DNA of 64,000 bases, from assembly GCF_032854445.1 (NCBI RefSeq), contig NC_088307.1, positions 4,590,001-4,654,000 of the forward strand, given 5' to 3'. How positions within the stretch are numbered: the first letter of the stretch is position 1; every line of letters begins with the position of its first letter. Positions 43,216-55,446 of this stretch are shown here, in pieces. The notes under the pieces are model-generated. The model was not told the origin of the DNA. It searched no databases and worked only from the letters and a program-made list of their open reading frames with translations. The position numbers were made by a program, and so were the translations under genes. Source of the DNA: Liolophura sinensis (taxonomy: Eukaryota; Mollusca; Polyplacophora; Chitonida; Chitonidae).

Positions 43216-46200
43216 CTGAAACGAAAGTGAGGTCATAACGAATAGAGAAAGATGATAGGGCAATGGTAGTGCGGCTGTCAAAAGGAAACACAGTATATGG
43301 TTTACCAGTGGTATCCAATTGTTGGACTTAATTGTTGGAGAGTTAAGGTCAGATCAGGCTGAAACGTTGTTGTGTAAAACGCCAATGAGGCTGAGGTGAA
43401 TCATAAAAAAACAAAAAAGGATAAAAGGACAGAGCGGTGCTAGGGTTAAACGAGAAAGGTGTAGACGCTATGTGACAATGGTGCAGAGGTGAAGCATGGA
43501 AATACATGCGCGTAAGAACGGAGTGGTGCTTGAGTTGTTTGGCAATAGTGCTGGGGTGAATCAGAAAAGCATTAACATAAGGACAGAGTGGTGCTTGAGT
43601 TATGTGGCACTAGTGCTGGTGTGAAGCAGAAACGCATTAGCATAAGAACGGAGTGGTGCTTGAATTATGTGACAACAGTGCTGGTGTGAAGCAGAAACAC
43701 ATTAGCATAAGGATAGAGTGGTGCTTGAGTTATGTGGCACTAGTGCTGGGGTGAAGCAGAAAGGCATTAGCATAAGGACAGAGTGGTGCTTGAGTTATGT
43801 GGCACTAGTGCTGGGGTGAAGCAGAAACACATTAGCATAAGGATAGAGTGGTGCTTGAGTTATGTGGCACTAGTGCTGGGGTGAAGCAGAAAAGCATTAG
43901 CATAAGGACAGAGTGGTGCTTGAGTTATGTGGCACTAGTGCTGGGGTGAAGCAGAAAAGCATTAGCATAAGGACAGAGTGGTGCTTGAGTTATGTGGCAC
44001 TAGTTCTGGGGTGAAGCAGAAAAGCATTAGCATAAGGACAGAGTGGTGCTTGAGTTATGTGGCACTAGTGCTGGGGTGAAGCAGAAAAGCATTAACATAA
44101 GGACAGAGTGGTGCTTGAGTTACGTGGCACTAGTGCTGGGGTGAAGCAGAAAAGCATTAACATAAGGACAGAGTGGTGCTTGAGTTATGTGGCACTAGTG
44201 CTGGTGTGAAGCAGAAAAGCATTAGCATAAGGATAGAGTGGTGCTTGAGTTATGTGGCACTAGTGCTGGGGTGAAGCAGAAACACATTAGCATAAGGACA
44301 GAGTGGTGCTTGAGTTATGTGGCACTAGTGCTGGGGTGAAGCAGAAAAGCATTAGCATAAGGACAGAGTGGTGCTTGAGTTATGTGGCACTAGTGCTGGG
44401 GTGAAGCAGAAAAGCATTAACATAAGGACAGAGTGGTGCTTGAGTTATGTGGCACTAGTGCTGGTGTGAAGCAGAAAAGCATTAGCATAAGAACGGAGTG
44501 GTGGTTGAATTATGTGACAATAGTGCTGGTGTGAAGCAGAAAGGCATTAGCATAAGGACAGAGTGGTGCTTGAGTTATGTGGCACTAGTGCTGGTGTGAA
44601 GCAGAAAAGCATTAGCATAAGGACAGAGTGGTGCTTGAGTTATGTGGCACTAGTGCTGGGGTGAAGCAGAAAAGCATTAACATAAGGACAGAGTGGTGCT
44701 TGAGTTATGTGGCACTAGTGCTGGGGTGAAGCAGAAAAGCATTAGCATAAGAACGGAGTGGTGGTTGAATTATGTGACAATAGTGCTGGTGTGAAGCAGA
44801 AAAGCATTAGCATAAGGACAGAGTGGTGCTTGAGTTATGTGGCACTAGTGCTGGGGTGAAGCAGAAAAGCATTAACATAAGGACAGAGTGGTGCTTGAGT
44901 TATGTGGCACTAGTGCTGGTGTGAAGCAGAAAAGCATTAGCATAAGGACAGAGTGGTGCTTGAGTTATGTGGCACTAGTGCTGGGGTGAAGCAGAAAAGC
45001 ATTAGCATAAGAACGGAGTGGTGGTTGAATTATGTGACAATAGTGCTGGTGTGAAGCAGAAAGGCATTAACATAAGGACAGAGTGATGCTTGAACTATGT
45101 GGCACTAGTGCTGGGGGGAAGCAGAAAAGCATTAGCATAAGGACAGAGTGGTGCTTGAGTTATGTGGCACTAGTGCTGGTGTGAAGCAGAAAAGCATTAG
45201 CATAAGGACAGAGTGGTGCTTGAGTTATGTGGCACTAGTGCTGGGGTGAAGCAGAAAAGCATTAACATAAGGACAGAGTGGTGCTTGAGTTATGTGGCAC
45301 TAGTGCTGGTGTGAAGCAGAAAAGCATTAGCATAAGAACGGAGTGGTGGTTGAATTATGTGACAATAGTGCTGGTGTGAAGCAGAAAGGGATTAACATAA
45401 GGACAGAGTGATGCTTGAACTATGTGGCCACAGTGCTGGGGTGAAGCAGAAAAGCATTAACATAAGGACAGAGTGGTGCTTGAGTTATGTGGCACTAGTG
45501 CTGGTGTGAAGCAGAAAAGCATTAGCATAAGAACGGAGTGGTGCTTGAATTATGTGACAATAGTGCTGGTGTGAAGCAGAAAAGCATTAACATAAGGACA
45601 GAGTGGTGCTTGAGTTATGTGGCACTAGTGCTGGGGTGAAGCAGAAAAGCATTAGCATAAGAACGGAGTGGTGGTTGAATTATGTGACAATAGTGCTGGT
45701 GTGAAGCAGAAAAGCATTAGCATAAGAACGGAGTGGTGCTTGAATTATGTGACAATAGTGCTGGGGTGAAGCAGAAAAGCATTAGCATAAGGATAGGCAT
45801 TAGCATAAGGACAGAATGGTGCTTGAATTATGTGGCAATAGTGCTGGTGTGAAGCAGAAAAGCATAGCATAAGGACAGAGTGGTGCTTGAGTTATGTGGC
45901 AATATTGCTGGTGTGAAGCAGAAAAGCATTAGCATAAGGACAAAGCGGTGCTGAAGTGATGCCCTGACAATGGCCCTGGATTGAAGCATGGACGATATTA
46001 GCATAAGGGTAGAGCGGTGCTGTAGTCAACCCAGAAAGGTGTACAAGTTGGTGAAGAAGTGAAGTATGCTTGGGGTTTCACGTCCTACTTGACAACGACG
46101 AAGTGAAGTAGAAAAAAAACCCGTCAAGGCTGGTAAGAGAGGCGTCGGACTCTCGTGTAAAACAAGAGTCCAGCCGAAGTTGAGGTGTGGATATAGGCGT

Positions 46201-49200
46201 GCCATAGTGACAGAAAAGGTTTGTTCTCAGGAGAGATTGAGATCACGTGCAGATAAAAATGTTGTCAGAGTCAGAAGTGCAAGAGGTGCATAGTGTGGAA
46301 AAATAAAAGCTTTTGAAATGATTTGAGAAGTCGGAAAGTGATAAACGCCTACAGGACCCGGTTCGTTGCATTGTTTTCGTGTGGTTGTTTAATAAATATC
46401 ATGAAAATACAGCAGTTTGAGTAATTTTAGACCAGTGACGTCTAATAAATTGCAATTAACATCAATTCATTTCTTACCTAATTCTGCATAAGCTATGGTG
46501 TATGGGTGTCTAAGTCGCTACTCTTTAAGCATTTACACGAAGTCAGAATAAGACAGTAACCGGGATAAGCCGACAAGAGGTGGGATTTCCCCCGTCGGCC
46601 AACTATCACACTCTCATTGCTGTTCTGATGGCTCTCACTATACCCTGTTGTCTGTTATATTACAGAAAGGAATCAAGCGAGAATACGTGATGACTGATTA
46701 TCATTGGTTATCCTTCATATCAGCATACATTAAACTCTCGCATGATAGTTTTTTGATTATTTTCTACAACGCTCTAACAATCCGGCACGACAATAATCAA
46801 GCATTTGAGAATTTACTCCATGAATGACTTATCTTACCAATATTTTTCTTTCGTCATCTGTAAATCCTGGATTGTTGACATCTTTCCATCCACTACAGAC
46901 TGAAAGAAGGAAAACCCCAAAATACAGACCTAACAAACGTCCGGGAGCAAAAGAAGTGCGATAAAGTGAAACCTTTTCATCGTGATTATAAATTCGGATG
47001 CAACATTCATAGATTTTACTGTTGTTATCAGTGTGGTTAAAATGTGTAGATATATTAGATCTTATGTGAAGAGCTGGTTTAAATGCCTCTATCAAACTGA
47101 CAACAGGAAAAGTCTATCCATATTTATACCTATCCAAAAAGATCTATCCCCTGAATACTGTGGGTTCAGCATTATAACCAGGGTAAATAATCTTAATTCT
47201 AAAAATATTCCATCTATTGCCCTCTAATTAGATATTTGCTCTCACCCTGAACACAAAATTTCTATTTCGAGGAATTTAACACTGACCGCGAGACCTTAGT
47301 TACAATTAGCAGTCAATGACGTCCTGCGTGACCGTTTGCACTGTCTAATGCGCATGTCACATGTGGGAAAAGGACTAAGGTAGAGATTCGGCCCCAGAGA
47401 GGTACGACAAGAAAGTGCAAATTTCAAAAAATGTTCCAGCATAATTCTGTTAATTTCGGAATCAGAAATCAGGTGTACTGTTTGCTGTAGCTCAAAATAT
47501 GGAACCCGACATCTAAGACATTTCAAATTGCTATGCTATATCGCTGCCTCGCTATGCTATCTCGCTGCCTCGCTATGCCGTCTCGCTGCCTCGCTTTGTT
47601 ATCTCGCTGCCTCGCTATGCCGTCTCGCTGCCTCGCTTTGTTATCTCGCTGCCTTGCTTTGCTATCTCGCTGCCTCGCTTTGCTCTCCTTACGACCCTGC
47701 TTCGCAGCCTCGCTGCCTCACTGCTGCGCTTCCTCACTGCCACGCTACCTCGTCAACTCTACCTCTGTAATACCGGACGAGGCAGTGATTTGGCGGCTCA
47801 CCTCACTAATAACTACCTTACTACTCCGCACCTTATACATGTATATCAGAAAGACAATTATAAATCTAGCCAGGCAGTGAAAGGTGATCTATCGGCTTCC
47901 CTATATTTAGACGTGCATTTATAGACAAGTAAAAAGAGATTTTACTTAGAGTTCTAATTCCTAACGTTTAATATTACATGTACAGTGGAAGGCGACATCA
48001 GAACACAGTAGAGCGGAGTTTATCTTCATGTACTTACCGTCAGCCGCAGTGCAGTACTGCACCGCGTAGTCTTGACAGTAACCGCTGATGGCCCCGTTAC
48101 TGCAGTACAGACCGTAATTCGGTCCCACGGTAAGATGATCCTTGGTGGAGATTACGTCGGTCGTCCCCACCTCCCGAGCTTCGATCCTCTCTTTAACCCG
48201 ACCCCCACATGGGCGCCAATCCTATGAAAATGTCAAACGAAGATGATGCTGTCCCTTGAGCTTGACTCCACTGCAGATTTGTAAAGTACTTTTGTTTATT
48301 TATTTATTTATTTGATTGTTACTTAGGGCAATGCGCAAAAGTATTTTTCTTATACGATGGTGGTCAGTCTCATGAGTGCTGGGGGTAAACCACCGACCTT
48401 AGACAAGCTACTGGCAAACATTCCCACGTTTGACGTAAAACGTGATGTTTACTGTATGATGCTAGCTGTTAGGGCTAAAAGCGGTCCCGGGATTTGGTCT
48501 ATATATGTCAGACAGGAAACTCAGTTCCAATACTACCAGCATTATTCGTTGAAATACATGAATTTACTCAACAAAAGTATAAACGCACGAAGCAATTTTA
48601 TAGTGTTTCCTCTCTGTATTAAATAACATGCTAACTCAAACAATAAGGTAGGTAGGTAAGTATTCATTATCAGTTGTGTTTTCATTTTCCACCAGATTTT
48701 CACATTTTAGGGCAATAATCCAGGGACCACAGCAGCGTGAAAACAGTGGTAGGCAATCACAGCTCGGTCTCTTCGTGATGCTAGTGGTGGATATACGCTG
48801 GACTGAGTGTTGTCAACTTTGATTAACGACCACACTGTATTAGGCTGCCACGTCCTCGGTAAGGCAACACCGATCTACAGACTACACCAGTTTGGCCCGA
48901 ATTACTTCAACAGTACGCTTGGTTCTAATATCTTAATATATGGTTATGAATGTGGCCTTTCTTATTGGGACATAAAAAGGACCCAGCGATCAGCCTGGAA
49001 ATTAAGTACTTGATAGCTGTCGAAACAACTCTGTGGACTGAAGAGGCAGAGCGGGGGGCGCTAAGCCTGTCCTGCATTCCAATAAAGTTGATCAATAACG
49101 ACACTTCCGAAAACTTGTTTCCACTGACGGAAATATGCATGAAAAGAGGGGTTATCAAAATATATAAATTATACCTCAGAAATGTAAAAAAAAAAAAAGT

Positions 49201-51378
49201 AATTGTCTGGCAAAACTGTTTTACATAATCCACAGTTGAAAACTTCGTTATAATTTTTAACTTATGCTCCCTGGGGATCAAATGTGTTTGTTATTATTAG
49301 GGGTTCAAGCCTTTCAAACCCTAATGAAATCGTTAGGAAAATTATTCTCTACAAAACTTGTGTCACGTTTTTAGCAAAAACGGTATGTTAGAAATTCATG
49401 AAACTTGGGTATGCTTAGGATAAGACATAAAGTTGTGCCCTGGAACTTTTGGGGTGATTCAGTCACATGACTGGCAGCCATGTTGGATTTTAATAAAAAA
49501 CCTTTCAGAATGATACTCCTCCTAGACCAATGAATTTACTGACATGAAAATCGTGCAGGTGTTAATGAACTTTTTCAAAATGTGTCGTTTTTCGATTTTT
49601 TATGTAAATTTAGTCTCTGGCTAAGATTTGAAAGCTGCGCAAAATAATTACGAATCTGCAAATAGTTTTTCGCTGTGACGTGTAGTTTTCATGCAATTAG
49701 CAACAAAAAGTTTTCAAAATCGTTCACGTCTCAGCTTTATCTACTTAACTTAGAGGATTCGTGCAAGACTGCATGAAACTAATTACCGCAGTTTACCGTG
49801 GGAACGGAATCAAAGTTGCAGCGATGTAAAGTTTTTTGTGGTGTTATGAGCACAAGATTAAAGCCGCAATATTTCTATGCTGGTCTTCAGCACTTGACCT
49901 GTTGTACGTGATACCTGGATATCTCGAGTTCAAATCCAGTATATTCCCTTTTAGGTTTATGGTTTGGATGATTTTTTAAATACATTTTTTTTACAACCCC
50001 CCCCCCCCCAAAACACTGAGTTTCTATGCTAAACTTTCTAGGCTAAAGCACAGTGACGTGTTTCACAGTGCTCAAGAATATTTCATTTATACGAGGGTGG
50101 CAAGCAGAAAAAGAAAAGCCCAGAAAAGTTTCTTTTGATGTATCCTTTAACGTCTTTACTTATGCCATCATCGGAATGGTAAAATCTCTCCTAATGATGG
50201 CCTAATAAAAATTCGGAAAAATTGAGTCACAATGAAACGCGGGTTTTTTCGGAGATACACAAACCGTGAATTAGTTAAACTTATCAGTGGTTATACAGGA
50301 TTTGCTTACCGCTGCAGTGGGGTGATCTTGAATCCGTTCGTAATCTCCACTTCCTCCTCCATTATCAAAGTCATACCAGTTGGTCCAGTAGTCAGCTGAA
50401 AAAGGCCGCGTTTGGAATTAGTCCAAAGGAAAGCTGTAGAAATGACTTTAAGACGGCCATTGCAACATTATAATTAATTAAAGAAAAAACATTTTCTTGT
50501 GGACAGATCACGAAAGTTAGTCTCTTTAGATGAACAACTAATAACTATACGTAAAAAATTTTAATTCACTTTTCTTACATTTTAGTGAGTTAAATGCGTT
50601 AAACGGTATCCAATGTTTGAACTCTGTACAGTGGACTTCATTAGCTCTAGCTGGATTTAACATACTTTGTCGTCAAAAGAACCCCCCCCCACCCCACTGA
50701 ACACCCCTGTGAGTTTTTAATGATGGAATACCTCTAGCCTATAAAGCCTGTCTTACAGTTCAAAATTCTGATGCTTGAATTCAGTTTAAAACAAACTAAA
50801 GCAAAAATAAATGAACACGTTTGGATGGCTACTTTTATGTTTTTTTCCCCAAATTCCGTCTTCATTTTCATGCGGCATTCCTTGGGATATTAAAAACAAT
50901 CGACTACGTCAACCGAAACATGAACGACCAAAAATCACAATTAGATGTGAGTCAATCAAAATACAACATCAGTTACATCCACTGATCGCAAAAGCTTATT
51001 ATTTCTTTCTTTATTTGTTTATTTTTTTTATTTCTTGCTCATGTCTGAAAGAAAGGTATTGGACGCGGTTGCTTTGGCTATCTCTCAATTGGGCGAAATT
51101 CCGGAAAATATATCTTTTAAAAGGCAGATCAGTCTAAAGACGATTTAGTAAAGAAAATAAAAATAAACAAATCGAACAAACTTGTAACGCTTTATCCTTC
51201 TTTGACATTTTACACTGATTTTAACGTTGTTATTTAAACATGCTTATGAATAAATGAATAAATCAATGAGAAAATTTAAATACACTAAATGAGACTTACC
51301 CATGGCAAATCCAGACGTAAACGCCAGCACTAACGACAAGGCCAAGACTGGCTTCAGCAAAATATTTTGCCTCTCCAT
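43012..51378 (-). CDS. Secreted protein with two WxxW (mucin/CILP-type) domains; five exons, complete
   Basis: Coding exons on the minus strand: 51378-51300, 50395-50310, 48221-48038, 46899-46838 and 43215-43012, 615 nt in all (204 aa plus stop). Phases join 1-0-1-0. Exon 1 codes a signal peptide, MERQNILLKPVLALSLVLAF..., from an ATG with A at -3 and G at +4. Domain 1 has YWTNWYDFDN, GSGDYE, WRPCGG, YGLYC and YCQDYAVQYC. This is the pattern of the WxxW domain of gel-forming mucins and cartilage intermediate layer protein (W-x-x-W-[FY]-D, GD[YWF]E, C...Y.V...C). Domain 2 has VCSGWKDVNNPG, DDERK, YGLLC and SCKDYEVRYYC; it lacks the first Trp. It ends FRIEG-stop. The two domains use matching two-exon cassettes, indicating internal duplication. 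Function unknown; likely extracellular or mucus/matrix. Confidence 0.82.
43440..46030. repeat. 65-bp minisatellite, ~39 units, with higher-order pattern
   Basis: Common unit: GAAGCAGAAAAGCATTAGCA, TAAGGACAGAGTGGTGCTTG, AGTTATGTGGCACTAGTGCT, GGGGT. A second type has GAACGGAGTGGTGGTTGAAT and TATGTGACAATAGTGCTGGT. Type-two units start at 44491, 44751, 45011, 45336 and 45661, spaced 260, 260, 325 and 325 bp. The ends of the array are more diverged. It fills most of the last intron of the WxxW gene. Confidence 0.92.
46430..46640 (-). repeat. Family D copy, inverted
   Basis: It starts CCAGTGACGTCTAATAAATT then TACCTAATTCTGCATAAGC, and includes AAGCATTTACACGAAGTCAG and CCGACAAGAGGTGGGATTTC. Matches the family D body. 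Last intron of the WxxW gene, beside the minisatellite. Confidence 0.6.
46838..46899 (-). CDS. WxxW gene exon 4: first half of domain 2
   Basis: A 62-nt micro-exon, phase 1 in and phase 0 out (TTTCAG|TCTG, TTG|GTAAGA). It codes VCSGWKDVNNPGFTDDERK. The first Trp of the WxxW core is replaced by Cys-Ser-Gly, and the FD/YD step is KD. Confidence 0.75.
47528..47765. repeat. 21-bp tandem repeat (CTCGCTGCCTCGCTATGCTAT)
   Basis: About nine units of CTCGCTGCCTCGCTATGC[TC][AG]T. It degenerates into GCCTCACTGCTGCG-like sequence after 47690. The plus-strand frames (repeating RCLALLS or AASLCYL) are open because the unit is a multiple of 3 and are not genes. It is in the third intron of the WxxW gene. 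Confidence 0.8.
48038..48221 (-). CDS. WxxW gene exon 3: second half of domain 1
   Basis: 184 nt, entering in phase 0 after CATAG and leaving in phase 1 (GAC G|GTAAGT). It contains DWRPCGGRVKERIEA, LTVGPNYGLYCSNG and GYCQDYAVQYC. Four cysteines in total fall in domain 1. Confidence 0.82.
48294..48440 (-). repeat. SINE family A-related, variant body
   Basis: Poly-TTTA end, CTTATACGATGGTGGTCAGT, then GTGCTGGGGGTAAACCACCG. The last block also occurs at 62180 (GTAAACCACCAATCTAAGG), marking a subfamily distinct from the main copies. Confidence 0.6.
49300..50105. other. Intron sequence, one SINE fragment, otherwise unexplained
   Basis: No exon is recognised here. 50050-50105 is a minus-strand SINE family A fragment (CACAGTGCTCAAGAATATTT). 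A poly-C run is at 50000. The stretch 49310-49560 looks like dispersed-repeat sequence, but I see no second copy in this window. Confidence 0.4.
50310..50395 (-). CDS. WxxW gene exon 2: first half of domain 1
   Basis: 86 nt, entering in phase 1 and leaving in phase 0 (CAG|CTGAC acceptor, GCG|GTAAGC donor). It holds the WTNW core and GGGSGDYERIQDHP. Confidence 0.82.
51300..51378 (-). CDS. WxxW gene exon 1: signal peptide
   Basis: It codes MERQNILLKPVLALSLVLAF then TSGFAM and ends in phase 1 at ATG G|GTAAGTC. The positive N-region and Leu/Val/Ala core predict secretion, with cleavage around the Ser-Gly-Phe-Ala-Met-Ala stretch. Confidence 0.82.
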
Positions 51379-51497
51379 TGTCCAGTAGAGGGTAGGGGGA
51401 TCAGATCTGACGAAAACTAAGACTCTATGGACTGTTCCTCTTGCTCTTCAGTCATCAACAATAAAGCGCTCACATCCGTCACAGCTTGTTTACGCTG

Positions 51498-51505
51498 TAC
51501 TTATA
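51498..51505 (-). promoter_or_regulatory. TATA-like box of the WxxW gene
   Basis: The minus strand reads GGAGTATAAGTACAGCG here, about 120 nt before the start ATG. This would put transcription start near 51470 with a 5' UTR of roughly 90 nt. Sequence-based guess. Confidence 0.45.
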
Positions 51506-51509
51506 CTCC

Positions 51510-53540
51510 AGAGGCGGAAAACACCGGAGGCGGTTCAGATGGCACAGTGTGCCTGGTTGGTCCCTTGGAATTTAATAAGGAAACAAATCTCTGAACAATA
51601 TTTAACGCATTGGTGAATAGCCCCTCAGGCATGCAACTCTCTTTCTCAAGGCCGTTTAACAACGTAAGCAAAATTTTTTTTCCACATAAAAGTTTTCCAA
51701 ACTAACAGACTAGATTTCATCTAGGCAAAATTAGACAAAATCATCAAAAAAATGAGAAACTTAACAAAAGTTTTCTTTAGAACCTTACCCACGTACTTAC
51801 GCATCGACTTAATAAGGTGCACGGTTGTTATACAAACTATATACGGCTTACATGTAACTGGAAGCAAAACTCAATAAACTTTTAGTACAAAATGAATTTT
51901 TATTGTCTTTTGTCTATGCACTTTTTGTGAAAAAATGGTCAAGCTACATATTTGCTGTCTGATATACAAAATCTGGCTTCTGAGGCTTAGCCATACATCA
52001 TTTGGCGCTGACGGTGTGGAACATTGGTGGGATACATAGTTTTTGTGGTGTTTGTCATGCATCACTGAACTAAATTTACATGTGAATTATAAAAATTTTA
52101 CCTTGACCTGCGGACCCCTTAATGTTTGTAAAGAAGAGAAGGACTGCTGGGCAATAAGGTTACTGGGGAATTATGTCAAAAAAATATATCAGCTGTTTGT
52201 CAAAAACGGCCAATTGGATGCCTTTTCCGCCACCGAGACTTGTGTTAGTGTCTTGATTAAGATGAACACATACCTGGTTAAACTTGTTAATCAAAACTTT
52301 TAATCTGAGATTCAGGATTGTATTGTGCCAAAAGAAATTAAATTTTAATGTCATAATTAGAAAAATATATATAATTTCTGGAAAAAAAATATACTGACGA
52401 TTGCCAGACACTTGTGTTTGACATGACTAACAGAGAAAAAGTAAAAAGACCATACTCTGTAATATTGTGTGGAATGCAAAGAAAGAACATGGCGCTCAAA
52501 GCTTATCTCAGATATATTACAAAGTTTGTCGAACGGCTGGTTTTGAAAAACAGTCCAACTCCTGCTGGCTTGGGAAGGTCTTCCGTCGTATAAGTGAAAT
52601 ATTCTCGAGTACGGCGTAAAACACCAATCATATAAATAAATAAAATCATATATTAGACATATGGTTTTACATGATTGGTGTTCTATCCTATAGTAAGCAT
52701 ATACATATATCCTATACTAGACATATACATACTCTATATTAATCATGTACACGTCCTATAGATAGCATGTACATAATTTTTCCAGTTCACTGTACACAAT
52801 TTCCCAGACTACCGGAGCAATAATGTTTCTTACACTGTATGGTGCAATGACCAGCAGGATATGTACTGAATCACCTGTGCATATAGCGTGTTAACTTGTA
52901 CTGTTCTGAAATTCTCTGTTGTGTGTGAGTTTAAGTCTTTCCTGATCTCAGATATATTCTGACCTAGTTTTTACCGTATGTTGGTTTATGCTATACATAG
53001 CACAACAATGAAAATGTAGAAATAGTCCTTATATACGTATATGCAAACGTGTATAGCATATTTCATGCGATCAGCAAGTCTAATTATGTGCCAAAGAAAT
53101 AGATGTCTATTTTTCATAGACTAAATAGACATTTATCCTAAATAATTTATTTTAACTATCATCATGTATCCATCTACGGCACGCCACGTGTGTTTTCTGA
53201 AAATGTCGTATTTTATACCAATAAATTAAAACTTAAAAATTGTGAATGTTATAGAATGACAAAAAGTTTGAATACTATATTTCATACTGCTATTGCTGGA
53301 AACTTCCATAATTGTAGGTAGGCGTAGAGGGATACAAAAGGCTTGATTTGGTTTGCATGGATTGGGTTGAAAATTTTAAACGTTCTGCATGATTTAGGGC
53401 ATGCCATTGTTTATGCAAGATAAAATGTGACATAAGTAGAAATGATGTAATGAGTGTACAAACTTGATATATTCTGTATACCCTATGATAGACCGATGGT
53501 GCTCTTGATCATTGAAGTCGAAATATTCATGGAAAGGGCG
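51510..53540. other. Intergenic, one SINE fragment
   Basis: Apart from an internally deleted plus-strand SINE family A piece at 52565-52648 (GGGAAGGTCTTCCGTCGTAT ... CGGCGTAAAACACC), only AT-rich sequence is seen. Short open frames near 52043-52411 have no domain signature. Confidence 0.45.
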
Positions 53541-53548
53541 TTAAATTT

Positions 53549-53793
53549 ATTTATCTATTTGATTGGTGTTTTACTCCGCGGTCAAAAATATTTCGCTTAT
53601 ACGACGGCGGCCAGCATTATGGTTCGAGGAATGTGGACAGAGTTCCGACGAATCCCACGACCATCCGCAGGTTGTTGACAGACCTTCCCACGTATGGCTG
53701 GAAAGGAAGCCAGCATGAGCTGGACTTGAACTCACAGGGACCGCATTGGTGAGACGCTCCTGGGTCATTGCGCCGTACTGTCGGGCTACCCCC
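53549..53793 (-). repeat. SINE family A, nearly full length
   Basis: Minus-strand copy: TTTATCTATTTGATTGGTGT, GACGGCGGCCAGCATTATGG, CCCACGACCATCCGCAGGTT, AGCCAGCATGAGCTGGACTT, GTCATTGCGCC. Confidence 0.85.
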
Positions 53794-53799
53794 TTCGCC

Positions 53800-55080
53800 C
53801 AGGGAGGACCTCAAGATGTTAAAGAATACTGTAATGTTTTTTTTTCACGGGAAAAACAGCGGGCGAGACGTGCCTCAAGAATCAGCTCAGACTTCGGGTT
53901 CAGCCGTTGTGTTTCACATTCTTATACTGTAATTCAATTTCTGAGGAAAAAAAGAGCAAAAAAAAACGTTCTCCACTTTAGCTTTAGGTTTGTAACCAAT
54001 AAATGAATTATGTGTCAAAGCGGAATGTTGTCTTTAATCATTTGGACATTTGGAAAGAAACACATTCTGCGATAGACGAGTTTATATTGATTTTGGTGTT
54101 TTCGTTCCGAGAATACATGTGTACATGCACATGATAGTGGATTTAAATTAGTACTATATCGCTGAATCAGTCTTTCTCAGTTTTTTTTTCTCGATTATCA
54201 TGTCGCCTGTGACCGGTTTATAGGTTTTGTTTGAAGTTGGTCATGCATTACACAGGAAAGCACCCTGTCAAGATTTGTTAAAATCTCGAAGGCTGAATGT
54301 TGTTGTGAGACACTGAGACGAAGAATAGGTGTTACATTAGATGCCGAAATGGTCAACAGGATTTGACCCTTGAATTTAGGTCACGTGGTCACATCTCGTG
54401 ATTTGGCCTGAGGGTGGTCATGAAACACTTTTGGTAGTTCACACTGCTGAAATATTTTTAAAGAAAAAATATACTCAATCACTTAAACGCTTTGCTTAAA
54501 GCATCTAAATAATTTGCAAAATGATTTTATTGCACTTGACGGCGGAGCTAAGCGTATCCCCCCCCTCCCCCCCCCCCCCCCCCCACACACACAACCAACC
54601 ACATGATTTCAGGTCTCTTTGTCTGCATTAGCATTATGTCTTCAAACAGTTATCCTGTTGTGTGAATTTTTGTTTAAGTTTGCATACGTTTGAAGATTGC
54701 AAATTATTTATTATGCTTTCAGTCATTGTTGTTTAAGAATATTTCCGAAGTTTACAGGTTTGGCGTTATTAAAAAGCCCTTGATGAAATTAGAAAAGATT
54801 TCTGGATGAATTGGAAACGTCCATTAAATGAAATGCAACATTAACTGGAATAAAAGTAGAATAAATTAACTTTTGTACTAGTTACATTCTGCTGCAAAGG
54901 ACAAATGGTGTTCATGGATTCAGAAACCAGTGCAAACTCAGCCACGAAAGATATAACGGGTTTCTGCAGTTTTCAGTCATGTCTTTTTATACTTAGTGAT
55001 CGAAGACTATTCCCGTATCTATGACGACGATCAAGTTTACGCAAGTGTCGATGAAACTGTGATGGCCGGAGTAAACCACC
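53800..55080. other. Intergenic, no gene recognised
   Basis: AT-rich sequence with a long poly-C/CA tract at 54560-54595. No supported exon. Confidence 0.4.
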
Positions 55081-55084
55081 GATG

Positions 55085-55310
55085 CTATATAACAAACTTT
55101 TTGAATCGGGAGTCCCGGGATCATACCCGGGTTGGGTCATACCAAAGACTTCAAAAATGGTACTTGCAGAAGCATCGTTTGAAACTCAGCACTGAGGGGT
55201 TACAGCAAGAACGTGGCTGCAGATCTCTGGCTTCATGGACTCGCCCGGCCGCAAGAAGACAAAGTATATGTACACATACTTAATTACTCCTCGTTGTCAT
55301 TTGACTGAAA
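55085..55310 (+). repeat. SINE family B, third copy
   Basis: It has a B-box-like CGGGATCATACCCGGGTTGG, GGTCATACCAAAGACTTC, CATGGACTCGCCCGGCCGCA and ACACATACTTAATTACTCCT. This corresponds to the copies at 4310 and 4950. Confidence 0.65.
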
Positions 55311-55446
55311 ATATGACTGAAGTACGACATAAAATCCGCTAGCATAGATAAATACATAAACGTCCCGACTGTAAGGTGCAGTGAGAGCAGCCAGGGCTCG
55401 AATCAGCGAATCAGAATCTTGCCAACACTGACGGGATATTCTCGAT

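Noticed and set aside
47528-47880. Plus-strand frames repeating AASLCYL / RCLALLS
   Set aside because: Produced by a 21-bp tandem repeat inside an intron of the minus-strand WxxW gene.
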